Assembly (NCBI GenBank): GCA_938001915.1
Contig: CALLBD010000049.1
Span: forward strand, 1 to 64,000
Direction: 5' to 3'
DNA: 64,000 bases
Origin: an uncultured Caulobacterales bacterium
Lineage (GTDB): Bacteria; Pseudomonadota; Alphaproteobacteria; Caulobacterales; Maricaulaceae
Made by a program: the position numbers and the translations under genes
Notes under the pieces: generated by a model
Databases searched by the model: none
Told to the model about the DNA's origin: nothing
Seen by the model: only the letters and a program-made list of their open reading frames with translations
Shown: one piece after another, positions 34,087 to 42,035 of the stretch
How the letters are laid out: each line of letters begins with the position of its first letter
Position numbering within the stretch: position 1 is the first letter of the stretch

Positions 34087-34446
34087 ATGAAAACTCTTGC
34101 CTCAATTATGCTTCTTTTCAGCCTTTCTGCAATGGCAACACCTAGTTTCGCGATGGGAACGGCTCTTAAGCAAACTTCACAGCTTCAGGTCAAATCTGCA
34201 CCTAAAACCACCAGACCGTCCTTTGAATTGAAGAAAACAAATTACAAACGAACGAAATATCCGAATGTGCGCTTGCTTGGACCAATCGATTTCTCGATTG
34301 AAGAAGATTACAGTGTCAGGCGATTTCGAAATGTAACGGCTAGCCGAGCACAGCTCGTGAGCGACCCTAATATCTCAAAAAACTTTGAGACGGATCAATA
34401 TTACAAAGCAACGGTTGCCAAAGCTAGCTTCAAATTCAAATTTTAA
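34087..34446 (+). CDS. Small secreted protein of unknown function (119 aa)
   Basis: I place the start at the ATG at 34087 because AAGGAAA lies 6-8 bases upstream and a clean signal peptide follows (MKTLASIMLLFSLSAMATPSFA, cut near residue 22). The mature part is about 97 residues, basic, rich in Lys, Thr, Arg and Tyr, without cysteines. It ends in KASFKFKF, an alternating aromatic-terminated strand. That ending resembles outer-membrane beta-strands, but the protein is too short for a barrel. I recognise no domain. The frame is open back to 33937. It is divergent from the tetR gene and probably under the same operators. Confidence 0.65.
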   Translation: MKTLASIMLLFSLSAMATPSFAMGTALKQTSQLQVKSAPKTTRPSFELKKTNYKRTKYPNVRLLGPIDFSIEEDYSVRRFRNVTASRAQLVSDPNISKNFETDQYYKATVAKASFKFKF

Positions 34447-34476
34447 ACTTCGCCCCATACTCACAAGGAGAAACTT

Positions 34477-34617
34477 ATGCCCACCGAAACCACTCTTTTA
34501 GACTTCATCAATCATGATTGCTTGTCCAGCATAGGAGTCTTACCCGCCCATGAAGAACAGCGCGTTGCAGATCATGAGATGCTCGCTAGCAAAGCATCTG
34601 ATACGGCAATGGATTAA
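34477..34617 (+). CDS. Small ORF (46 aa) downstream of the secreted-protein gene
   Basis: The 46-codon frame starts MPTETTLLDFINHDCLSSIG and ends SDTAMD. A textbook AAGGAG lies 6 bases before the ATG, and it follows the secreted-protein stop by 30 bp. The product is acidic with one Cys and resembles nothing I know. It may be a genuine small protein co-transcribed with its neighbour or the surviving start of a truncated gene. Confidence 0.45.
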   Translation: MPTETTLLDFINHDCLSSIGVLPAHEEQRVADHEMLASKASDTAMD

Positions 34618-34688
34618 ACGCCTCGCTATAAGAGCAAGATGTGGGCCTCAAAGGCCTATCGCTCACTTAACTCGGAAAATTTTAAACC

Positions 34689-36146
34689 TTATTCTCGAGG
34701 CTCCTCTAAAAGCCAGTACAGTACATTATCTTCAAATATCGGACCATTTGTTATGGTTCGATGTTTTCCGGGAATAAACATGGTTGACGACCAACCGATT
34801 GGCGAGACGAGTTTTGGTTCCCACGTCTGCCCTACACGCTCGTCAAGTAGAGCACTTGCGCGTGTCACAGTTTCATCACCTAACTCATATTGTAATATTT
34901 TAAAATCGCCGCTCGATGTATCGATAGACGCAACTGAGGGCGTTTCGCGGTTATCACCGGCAACTAAAAACATCTCGAAACCTTCAGGGGTCTGCGCAGG
35001 CGAGTCCATAGCCATTTGAAAGAGACGGGCACGCCTCAGAGCGGCCTTTTGATATATACGGGCAATTTTACGGCGGTCTGTCATAGACTCGACACCAGGC
35101 ATGAGACTTGTCAAAATCTCATCGGTTTTTTTATCCTCCCCGCTTAACCCCCATTTCATTTTTTGCCAAAGATCTGGGTTGAGGAGATCTTTCACAGGCT
35201 TATCTGTATCGCCGTCCCAGACTAAAGGCTTATGTCGGCTGCGCGGCAGGAGCTGGTAAACGGACGGAAAGCTGCCGATTAAAGCTTGATGGTAATAGGG
35301 TAAGACGGGACGTCCCGTATTGAAGCCATTGAGAAGTTGATCCATGGCCTCCAATGACCCCGCATTCGGAGGCGCCACCAGTATCAGCCTCTCAACATCT
35401 TTTGCTCCAAGCCAAGGTACAGCGCCCGCTGGAATAGCATCTAAGTCCGTTGCGCCGTAGCGTGCAAAATAGCGTGACAAAATCCCCCCCATGGAGTGGG
35501 CAACTATGTCAAACTTGACCTCGGCATTTTCTATGCCGTAGTCCTCTCTATAATTTTTCTGAACATCCTTGCGTTTCTGATCAATGAAAATCTTTAGCCT
35601 TGCCGCATTAGACGGAATATCTTGTCGCCAATCATAATCAAATTGAAAACATGTGAAGTGATCCGTTCCGTAGTCAATTGAATTTAGCCCCAACTCTTCA
35701 TCCCGATACCCTCCCGCACCCAGAGTGTTGAGAATGCCCGCATAGGCCTGAATAGAAATCGGAATGCCCGCCAGATCAACCTGCAAACTTTCGAGTACGC
35801 CATCAGATCGGACGCTGGTTTCAATATGATGATTATTGTCGTGGGCAAGATCAGATGAAAGGGGCAACGCTATGAGTTGAGCTCCCTCGTCAGATCCTGG
35901 ATCAGCAAAATCTTTGCGAAAGGCCCCCCACACAGTCATTCCCGTTTCATTATCCACCAAACGGCTTCCTAAAATACCGGGTATTACAATGACGGGGTTC
36001 CGGTCTGGCGCGTGGTATTGTGCGCTTTTGTCATAAATACGCTTCAAATTTGAGCGTTCTTTGAGCGTCGTTGCGCAAGCGCTCAAGAGACAAGTTGAGA
36101 TGAGACATATGACGGCAAACATGCGCATCGAAGTTATGTTCTGCAT
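34689..36146 (-). CDS. LCAT-like lipase/acyltransferase lipoprotein
   Basis: The 485-residue protein has a lipoprotein signal with lipobox LLSAC (Cys about 25), so it is membrane-anchored in the periplasm or outer membrane. The alpha/beta hydrolase core shows VIVIPGILGSRLVD (oxyanion region), CFQFDYDWRQDIP and the nucleophile elbow FDIVAHSMGGILSRYF, all typical of lecithin:cholesterol acyltransferase-like enzymes. It would act on phospholipid or other ester lipids by hydrolysis or transacylation. The start has AAGGGAAAG upstream. A terminator lies between it and the upstream flavoprotein gene, so it may have its own promoter at 36147-36204. Confidence 0.83.
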   Translation of the reverse strand: MQNITSMRMFAVICLISTCLLSACATTLKERSNLKRIYDKSAQYHAPDRNPVIVIPGILGSRLVDNETGMTVWGAFRKDFADPGSDEGAQLIALPLSSDLAHDNNHHIETSVRSDGVLESLQVDLAGIPISIQAYAGILNTLGAGGYRDEELGLNSIDYGTDHFTCFQFDYDWRQDIPSNAARLKIFIDQKRKDVQKNYREDYGIENAEVKFDIVAHSMGGILSRYFARYGATDLDAIPAGAVPWLGAKDVERLILVAPPNAGSLEAMDQLLNGFNTGRPVLPYYHQALIGSFPSVYQLLPRSRHKPLVWDGDTDKPVKDLLNPDLWQKMKWGLSGEDKKTDEILTSLMPGVESMTDRRKIARIYQKAALRRARLFQMAMDSPAQTPEGFEMFLVAGDNRETPSVASIDTSSGDFKILQYELGDETVTRASALLDERVGQTWEPKLVSPIGWSSTMFIPGKHRTITNGPIFEDNVLYWLLEEPRE

Positions 36147-36204
36147 AATCTTTCCCTTTTTCTAACTGGCTATCTCCTGAAAGTCCTTTGCGCAAATCAC
36201 ATAT

Positions 36205-36230
36205 AAAAAAGCCGCTGTCGAAACAGCGGC
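36205..36230 (-). terminator. Intrinsic terminator after the flavoprotein gene
   Basis: In the minus-strand transcript GCCGCTG and CAGCGGC form a 7-bp stem around six bases, followed at once by six U residues. It is placed 32 bp after the stop of the dihydrolipoamide-dehydrogenase-like gene. Confidence 0.85.
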
Positions 36231-36261
36231 CAAGTTTGGGGAGGAAAATGGTGAGCTAAAT

Positions 36262-37692
36262 CTAAGCGCCAGGGCCGCAGTCAATGCAGCGCAGCGGCGG
36301 GTTCGGCCCAAAGCCAAGGGCGTGATTAAGTTTGCGCAGAGCCGTTCGCACCCCCTCCTCCAGCACCGGATGATAGAATGGGTTCTGCAAGGCATCATCA
36401 ACACTCAATTCAGACTGAATAGTCCAAGCTAACAGATTGATGAGATGTTCAGCATGCGGTCCAATCATCTCTGCGCCTAGAATTTTACCAGTATCTTTCG
36501 CGGCATAAATTCGCAAAAGACCCTTATTGATACCCATAACCCGGGCGCGGCCTTGATCCTCATATGAGACCGCTCCAATTTCAAAGCCTATGCCGCTTTC
36601 AATAAGAGAAGCATAGGTCGCGCCGGCCATCCCGATTTGGGGATCCGAAAACACAACGCCGAGCGGCGTGCGACGTTTGCGGCGGTAGCTATGGGGGAAA
36701 CGAGCCGCATTTTCGCCAGCTATCCGGCCTTCATCGGCTGCCTCATGTAAGAGCGGAATATCGACATTGGCATCGCCTGCGATAAAAACATGGCTGTTAC
36801 CAATGCGCCCTGAAAGAGGGTCATAGATAGGCACGCCGCGTTCCGTTAATGGCAGTGTTGTATTCTCAAGGCCAATTTTATCCAGATTAGGGCGACGGCC
36901 AGTGGCCGCAATAAGATAGTCAAACTCTGCCCTATCCGCTGGATCATCCGACCATGACACAATAACTTTGTCGCCGTCACGAGACACTTTTGCATCTGCG
37001 TGCCAATGCGCAGGAAATTCTTCTTCAAATGTTTTAAGCGCGTAGCTGCGGACCTCAGGATCACTAATCGGGCCTACCAAATTGTCACGCCCAAAGAGAC
37101 GCACATCTACGCCGAGGCGGTGCAAAGATTGTCCCAGCTCTAATCCGATTACGCCGGCGCCAAAGACTGCAACGGCATCAGGCAGGTCGGTCCAATCAAA
37201 AACGTCATCATTCACAATCAGGCGATCGCCTGCGGCTTGGAACATCGGCGGAATGTTCGGACGAGACCCTGTTGCAATAACTATTGTTTTTGCTGTTATG
37301 CGCGTCCCATTACTAAGCTCTAATGTGTGGTCATCTACAAATTGTGCGTAATGTCGGATGAGGTCACCCTTTTCAAAGCCCTCAACAGCGTCTTTTACGA
37401 AGCCGACAAAGCGGTCGCGTTCACTTCGCACACGCGCCATGACAGCCACGCCGTCAATTTCAGGGGGCGCGGTGTTAACGCCAAATATACTGGCTTTGGA
37501 AACATGATGCGCGGCCTCTGCGGCGGCAATTAAAAGCTTGGACGGCATGCACCCAACGCGCGCGCATGTCGTCCCTAATGGGCCGCCGTCAATAAGGGCG
37601 ACCCGGTTTGTATATTTAGTGGCTTCGCGATATGCGGCCATGCCGCCTGTGCCCGCGCCCAAGATGGCAACATCATAATCAAAATCTGGCAT
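36262..37692 (-). CDS. Dihydrolipoyl dehydrogenase-like pyridine nucleotide-disulfide oxidoreductase with C-terminal CxxC
   Basis: The 476-residue flavoprotein has FAD-binding AILGAGTGGMAAYREA and a redox pair in GTTCARVGCMPSK (Cys about 43 and 48). Its NAD-binding block is AVFGAGVIGLELGQSLHRLG and the partner acid-base motif is FYHPVLEEGVRTAL. An odd tail, RCIDCGPGA, adds a CxxC at the very C terminus, a place where mercuric reductases carry a Cys pair. No 2-oxoacid dehydrogenase genes are adjacent; glutaredoxin is 23 bp upstream. It is probably a disulfide or metal reductase in a stress unit rather than the housekeeping lipoamide enzyme. Confidence 0.82.
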   Translation of the reverse strand: MPDFDYDVAILGAGTGGMAAYREATKYTNRVALIDGGPLGTTCARVGCMPSKLLIAAAEAAHHVSKASIFGVNTAPPEIDGVAVMARVRSERDRFVGFVKDAVEGFEKGDLIRHYAQFVDDHTLELSNGTRITAKTIVIATGSRPNIPPMFQAAGDRLIVNDDVFDWTDLPDAVAVFGAGVIGLELGQSLHRLGVDVRLFGRDNLVGPISDPEVRSYALKTFEEEFPAHWHADAKVSRDGDKVIVSWSDDPADRAEFDYLIAATGRRPNLDKIGLENTTLPLTERGVPIYDPLSGRIGNSHVFIAGDANVDIPLLHEAADEGRIAGENAARFPHSYRRKRRTPLGVVFSDPQIGMAGATYASLIESGIGFEIGAVSYEDQGRARVMGINKGLLRIYAAKDTGKILGAEMIGPHAEHLINLLAWTIQSELSVDDALQNPFYHPVLEEGVRTALRKLNHALGFGPNPPLRCIDCGPGA

Positions 37693-37715
37693 GGTCTCTC
37701 TCCCTTTAACTGACG

Positions 37716-37991
37716 TTAAGCAGCTTGCGACAAAAACGGGGCGAGCAAGGGATCAAGTCCGCCAGCCGCGTCAAGTTCCGCAAGGTCGGAACCACCGCCA
37801 ACATGGACGTCTCCGATAAAGATTTGCGGGACAGTATAGCGGCCCGAGCGCTTCACCATTTCGGCTGTCAGGGCGTCGTCATTTGTAATTTCGAATTCGG
37901 TGAATGATACGCCTTTTTGAGTGAGTAGCGCTTTGGCAGCCTTACAAAATGGGCAGTAGCCCTTGGTATATAATACGATAGATTTAGTCAT
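37716..37991 (-). CDS. grxC: Glutaredoxin 3 (dithiol class)
   Basis: This 91-residue thioredoxin-fold protein has YTKGYCPFCKAAKALL (active-site CPFC at about 13-16), the cis-Pro motif RYTVPQIFIGD and GGSDLAELDAAGGL, the glutathione-binding end. It reduces protein disulfides and mixed disulfides using glutathione, which the gor product at 3959-5320 recycles. It leads directly into the flavoprotein gene and probably shares a transcript that begins at the DM13 gene or the small ORF upstream. Confidence 0.92.
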   Translation of the reverse strand: MTKSIVLYTKGYCPFCKAAKALLTQKGVSFTEFEITNDDALTAEMVKRSGRYTVPQIFIGDVHVGGGSDLAELDAAGGLDPLLAPFLSQAA

Positions 37992-38013
37992 TTTGAGATC
38001 CTTTCAAGGGATT

Positions 38014-38130
38014 TTATAAAATGTCGAATGCAGCAAACATGAGTGAAAAACTGGACATTCGGGTGAGCCTTTCGACGTCGAGGAGATAATAATTCTTGGA
38101 CGTATGGAAATTGAGTTCTGAAAGAGTCAT
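38014..38130 (-). CDS. Small ORF (38 aa) between DM13 and grxC genes
   Basis: The frame opens MTLSELNFHTSKNYYLLD and closes with MFAAFDIL. AAGGAAAA lies 8-9 bases before the ATG. It fills the 164-bp gap between DM13 and grxC on the same strand. It may be a small protein or a leader controlling grxC translation. No family is recognised. Confidence 0.35.
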   Translation of the reverse strand: MTLSELNFHTSKNYYLLDVERLTRMSSFSLMFAAFDIL

Positions 38131-38155
38131 TGTACTTTTCCTTGAGAAAACGCGT

Positions 38156-38614
38156 TTAAGCCGCGTTTAGTTTTGCGACGCCAAGCGGTACGGAGAATTT
38201 TTCACACCAAACATAGACTTCGGAAAACTGACCCGGTGTGAAACCCGCGGGGAGTTGGTAAACTTGACGGCCCGTCTTATTTTTTAGCGTCCCAAGTTTA
38301 TTGGCGACATTAAATGTCTCTCCGTTACCAAGCGCAACAACAGGGTCAGGCGCGCCGTCCAAAGAAAAGTCAGCTGCGAAGCTAAGCTGATACCCTGTCG
38401 ACGTTTTTTCCAATTTAACTTTGCCGGTCGTAATATGATCAGACCGGCCGTCAAAATCACCCGTTGACAAGACAGTGGTATTGTTCGCGACATATTCAAC
38501 GGCTGCGGAGGCCTTCCCTAAATCGACAGCGTCTGATTGAGACGTTGTAAAAGCGTGAGCCGTAAAGGCCAAGGTTGTTACACCGAGAAACGCTAGTGAT
38601 ATTTTCTTCAACAT
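38156..38614 (-). CDS. Exported DM13-domain protein
   Basis: The 152-residue protein has a signal peptide (MLKKISLAFLGVTTLAFTAHA). A single DM13 domain covers about 45-150: STGDFDGRSDHITTGKVKL, then FSLDGAPDPVVALG, LGTLKNKTGRQVYQLP and VYVWCEKFSVPLGVAKL. The lone Cys in VWCEKF is the conserved, possibly redox-active residue of the domain, which has been proposed to act in electron transfer. Two shared operators lie 25 and 95 bp upstream of its start. Confidence 0.83.
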   Translation of the reverse strand: MLKKISLAFLGVTTLAFTAHAFTTSQSDAVDLGKASAAVEYVANNTTVLSTGDFDGRSDHITTGKVKLEKTSTGYQLSFAADFSLDGAPDPVVALGNGETFNVANKLGTLKNKTGRQVYQLPAGFTPGQFSEVYVWCEKFSVPLGVAKLNAA

Positions 38615-38634
38615 TTTAAGTATCCTTTTTTATG

Positions 38635-38644
38635 ACCGTTTGGT
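38635..38644. promoter_or_regulatory. Shared TetR-type operator, copy 5 (proximal to DM13 gene)
   Basis: ACCGTTTGGT, flanked as TG-ACC-GTTT-GGTCAATT. Its centre is 25 bp upstream of the DM13 ATG, the same position as copy 1 relative to DUF417. Confidence 0.65.
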
Positions 38645-38704
38645 CAATTACAATTTAAAAATAAGAGGCGTCACCCGCCTTCAAAATCCACATAGGAATA
38701 ATAA

Positions 38705-38714
38705 ACCATTTGGT
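38705..38714. promoter_or_regulatory. Shared TetR-type operator, copy 6 (distal to DM13 gene)
   Basis: ACCATTTGGT, flanked as TAAACC-ATTT-GGTCAAG, is 70 bp from copy 5. The rest of the 323-bp divergent gap (38615-38937) has no ORF that I can support. Confidence 0.65.
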
Positions 38715-38937
38715 CAAGAATAAACCTATCACAGTTTCGTGAACGCCAATTTGTGCTCTCTAAAATTCTCAGTCTGGTCTGTCCCTAATGCGCGTTCCAA
38801 ACCTTTTTCGCACTGCACGCCACATAACGCCTATGATAAAACCAAAATCGGGTAAGGACGCCTATCGTCTGAAAGGCTGAGTTGAGTGTAGATATTGTTG
38901 CGGCTGGTTCTAATTATGCTTTGTAGAGCGGGGAATT

Positions 38938-40164
38938 ATGTCTTCTCAAACTGTCTTAATTATTGGCGCCAGTCACGCTGGCGCGCAATGCGCTATCAGT
39001 CTGCGTCAAAGTGGCTTTGACGGCGACATCACACTCATCGGTGATGAGACTGAGATTCCCTATCATCGCCCGCCTTTATCCAAGGGCTTTCTGTCTGGTT
39101 CGCAAGCGACAGAAGAGCTGTCTCTTAGACCCGCCAGTGTATATGAGAATGCGAACATCACGCTAAAGCTTGGTACGCGCGTTGTGAAAATTAACCGCGC
39201 CAAAAAGACCATCACTACGGATAAAAATGAAACCCTTCCCTATTCTCGCTTGATTTTAGCCACGGGGGCGCGGGTGCGTAAGCTTCCTATTCTTGGTGCT
39301 GAGAAAGCGCGCGTTTTTTACCTACGTGACGCCGTTGATGTGCGTAAGATCAAAGACACACTGCCCGAAACCAAACGGGCCGTCATTATCGGCGGGGGTT
39401 ACATTGGTCTGGAAACAGCGGCGTCTCTGCGTAAGTTAGGAATACAAGTCACTGTGCTTGAGGCCATGCACCGTATCCTACAGCGCGTAACAGCGCCAAT
39501 CATGTCCGATTTTTACCGCCGTATTCACACAGAAGAAGAGGTCAATATTGTCGAGGGTGAAAGTGCTAACCGCATCACCGAAGCGTCAGAACAGCTGATA
39601 GTAAATACAAAATCAGGGGCGCATTATGAGGCCGATATCGTTATCATTGGCATCGGCGTAATCCCAAACACGGAGCTGGCCAAGGACGCGGGGCTTGAGG
39701 TTGAAAACGGCATTGTAATTAATGAATTTTGCCAGACGCTAGATAAAAATATCTACGCCATCGGTGATGTCACCTGGCATCATAACCCGATCTACGACGT
39801 GCATCTTCGACTTGAGAGCGTCCCTAATGCGACAGAACAGGCAAAGACCGCCGCGCTTCATATTAACGGGGCAGAAAAGCCGTATAAAAGCTTGCCATAT
39901 TTTTGGTCGGACCAATTTGACCTTAAACTACAAATAGCGGGCTTGTCAGAGGGCTATGATGACATCATCATCCGCGGTGATAAGGATAAGGGTCGCAGCT
40001 TTTCCGCCTTTTACTTCAAGGGCACGACGTTCATCGCCGTTGATGCCGTCAATGACCCCAGGGCTTTTATGTTCGCGAAAACGGTCCTCAACAAAGGCCA
40101 AAATCTCGACAAGACGGCCTTGGCAAACCTTGAGACTGAGCTGAGGTCTACAGTTCTGACCTAG
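38938..40164 (+). CDS. Ferredoxin/rubredoxin reductase-family FAD oxidoreductase
   Basis: The 408-residue flavoprotein has FAD-binding LIIGASHAGAQCAISLR, the family-specific PYHRPPLSKGFL, LPYSRLILATGARVRKL and the NAD block AVIIGGGYIGLETAASLRKLG. NIYAIGDVTWHHNP is the second FAD contact and LPYFWSDQFDLKLQIAG the C-terminal reductase domain start. Such enzymes pass electrons from NADH to ferredoxins serving P450s or dioxygenases. No ferredoxin or oxygenase gene is adjacent, so the partner is unknown. The ATG is preceded by GCGGGGA. Confidence 0.9.
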   Translation: MSSQTVLIIGASHAGAQCAISLRQSGFDGDITLIGDETEIPYHRPPLSKGFLSGSQATEELSLRPASVYENANITLKLGTRVVKINRAKKTITTDKNETLPYSRLILATGARVRKLPILGAEKARVFYLRDAVDVRKIKDTLPETKRAVIIGGGYIGLETAASLRKLGIQVTVLEAMHRILQRVTAPIMSDFYRRIHTEEEVNIVEGESANRITEASEQLIVNTKSGAHYEADIVIIGIGVIPNTELAKDAGLEVENGIVINEFCQTLDKNIYAIGDVTWHHNPIYDVHLRLESVPNATEQAKTAALHINGAEKPYKSLPYFWSDQFDLKLQIAGLSEGYDDIIIRGDKDKGRSFSAFYFKGTTFIAVDAVNDPRAFMFAKTVLNKGQNLDKTALANLETELRSTVLT

Positions 40165-40320
40165 GGCCAGTAAAAACAAGTTCATTCAGACAACCGCTTT
40201 TCGAAGGCGGCTGTCCTATAAATAGTGCGCTTTTGCTGGCAGCGGGTCTGATATATTCAAAGGCCTAAAAAAGGCGAGGCCCCAGATTACCTCTCTCTTT
40301 CACCCTTACCTCTTTCCTGC

Positions 40321-40881
40321 CTAATTTGATTGCGGAATTAGGAACGGGATTGGCGCTTGTTTATACCCGATATAGAGGGGGTGTTTCGGATTGCCAGAGG
40401 CATTCATCTTGAGCGCCTTCACATCTGCATTATTCCGTCTGAGGATATCGACGACCTCTTGTGCGCGGTTATTATGGCCGCCGTGATTACCCCACGCGCC
40501 TATCGCCAAAGTCGCGCGGCTCTTTCTTGCAAAATCCGCAATCCAAATGTCATTATCTGGCCCCACGGGGTCGACTTGCGCCTTCATGTCTTCTGGGTCC
40601 GTAGCCCGAAACGCAAAGACATTATAGACCTCAACGCCCCCATATCCCCACATGCGCGCGCGCCGCTCGCATCGTTCCACGGTCGGGTCATTTTGCGTCT
40701 CGTCCGCCGTACTGGGATTAAGCATCAACCAAAGCAAGTTCGGCTTTGTCTCGTCCCAAACTTGAGTCAAATGATAGCGCCATTTCCGGCAAGGCGAAAA
40801 CACGGCGGAACGTTTTTCCCCCGCGTCCCACCTAGAGCTTGAGGAATTTTTTGGCGGTTTGAAGGATCTAGGCATAGGCAT
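40321..40881 (-). CDS. DUF1643-domain protein
   Basis: The 186-residue protein contains the DUF1643 core: VFSPCRKWRYHLTQVW, LLWLMLNPSTADETQNDPT, CERRARMWGYGGVEVYNVFA, and NPKHPLYI near the end. The function of this family is not established. The first 25 residues are Ser/Pro/Lys-rich and may be partly non-native; a start nearer residue 28 is possible. It is followed downstream by 156 bp holding an imperfect hairpin near 40185. Confidence 0.8.
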   Translation of the reverse strand: MPMPRSFKPPKNSSSSRWDAGEKRSAVFSPCRKWRYHLTQVWDETKPNLLWLMLNPSTADETQNDPTVERCERRARMWGYGGVEVYNVFAFRATDPEDMKAQVDPVGPDNDIWIADFARKSRATLAIGAWGNHGGHNNRAQEVVDILRRNNADVKALKMNASGNPKHPLYIGYKQAPIPFLIPQSN

Positions 40882-40940
40882 GTCTATCCCACAAAGACCT
40901 GGGGCCTGAACAGCCCCCTTAAGAAAAACAACATGAGCGC

Positions 40941-41399
40941 CTAAGGATAATAGCGGCTAATCGTGTCCACGATGCAAGCGGGTTTTTCTTCGCCTTCAAT
41001 CTCGATTGTCACGCGTAAGGTAGATTGATATCCGCCCGTCACTTCTTTGATCTCAAGGAACTCGCCGTGACCACGCACCCGCGCACCTGACTTTACGGGA
41101 TTGAGAAAGCGGACCCTATCCGTCCCATAATTTATGCCCATTTTCAGGCCCTTAACCTCTAAAATCTCAGGCATGAGTTTTGCCGCGAGCGATAGCGTTA
41201 GATAGCCATGCGCAATTGTCGCGCCAAACGGTCCTGCTTTCGCCCGCGCCTCATCAATATGAATCCATTGATAATCCCCTGTCGCCTCAGCGAATGTATT
41301 TATTCGCTTTTGCGTAATTTCCATCCAAGCGCTCGGCCCAATTTTTAAACCCTCTTTCCCGAGAAGGTCCTTCGGTGCGTCGATTATGGTAAGGGTCAT
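40941..41399 (-). CDS. MaoC-family (R)-specific enoyl-CoA hydratase-like protein
   Basis: I used the ATG at 41399, giving 152 residues starting MTLTIIDAPKDLLGKEG; an in-frame extension to 41483 adds an unlikely hydrophobic leader. The hot-dog fold signature is EATGDYQWIHIDEARA with catalytic Asp and His, then GPFGATIAHGYLTLSL. MaoC-like dehydratases hydrate trans-2-enoyl-CoA. Single-domain members of this size are often near-housekeeping and of unknown specificity. Confidence 0.88.
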   Translation of the reverse strand: MTLTIIDAPKDLLGKEGLKIGPSAWMEITQKRINTFAEATGDYQWIHIDEARAKAGPFGATIAHGYLTLSLAAKLMPEILEVKGLKMGINYGTDRVRFLNPVKSGARVRGHGEFLEIKEVTGGYQSTLRVTIEIEGEEKPACIVDTISRYYP

Positions 41400-41694
41400 A
41401 TGTGGCTCTTGTGGCTCTCTGGTGTTTCTGCCAATCATCTTATGTAGAAAAAGAGGGAGTACAAGAGGCGGCAGCAACGACATTTAATAGAGGATATTCG
41501 CACGGCCAGAAATCATTAGGGGTACGGCCTCGATAAAAGCTCGAAGGTTTTACCTCTGACGTAAACACACCCACCCTGACCTAAAACCCGCCCCCCGCGT
41601 AATTTCAAAACTTAATCCTCATTTCGCGGCGGTAACGTTCAATAAAATAGTTTCGAATTTCAACCGCTTATAATTTTTTTAAAAAGATGCGTCC

Positions 41695-41907
41695 TCACTT
41701 TGGGTTTTCGGGGGCATATTTACCTTGTCTTCTTTCAACGGGCGGCCATGTGCACGTTGGCTTGGCTGGAAAGAAGCGGCGCTTGTCGTTGGACGAAACT
41801 TGGTAACGCTTGTGGAGTTGGGCGGCCTGGTGAGAGCTGATTATCCCTCGACTGGATAGTTCGGCCATTAGAGCAAAAAGGCGTCGCTGCGTGGGGCTTT
41901 CTGGCAC
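41695..41907 (-). CDS. Doubtful small ORF (70 aa) in a gene-poor stretch
   Basis: The stretch from 41400 to 42158 has no clear gene. The only frame I would mention starts with a GTG at 41907, has CAGGAAA 9 bases upstream and reads (V)PESPTQRRLFALMAELSSRG. The first 35 residues look helical and protein-like; the rest does not. The stretch also holds a direct repeat of GCGAATGCGA (about 41955-41985, minus strand), a TATAAT at about 41667 and a minus-strand terminator at 42036-42074. Confidence 0.25.
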   Translation of the reverse strand: MPESPTQRRLFALMAELSSRGIISSHQAAQLHKRYQVSSNDKRRFFPAKPTCTWPPVERRQGKYAPENPK

Positions 41908-42035
41908 TTAGTGCATTTCCTGATGAACGGGAATTGCACGAGCTGGGAAGGCTCGAAGCATTCGCATTCGCAACTCGCATTCGCATGAGCCTGACCACCC
42001 ACGCAGACACCCCGTATCACTCGATACAAACAAAT

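Noticed and set aside
36162-36404. 80-codon minus-strand frame near the flavoprotein 3' end
   Set aside because: It overlaps the flavoprotein in another frame and runs through the terminator hairpin.
41949-41990. CRISPR-like repeat array
   Set aside because: There are only two to three 8-10 bp repeats with no spacers of constant length and no cas genes in the window.
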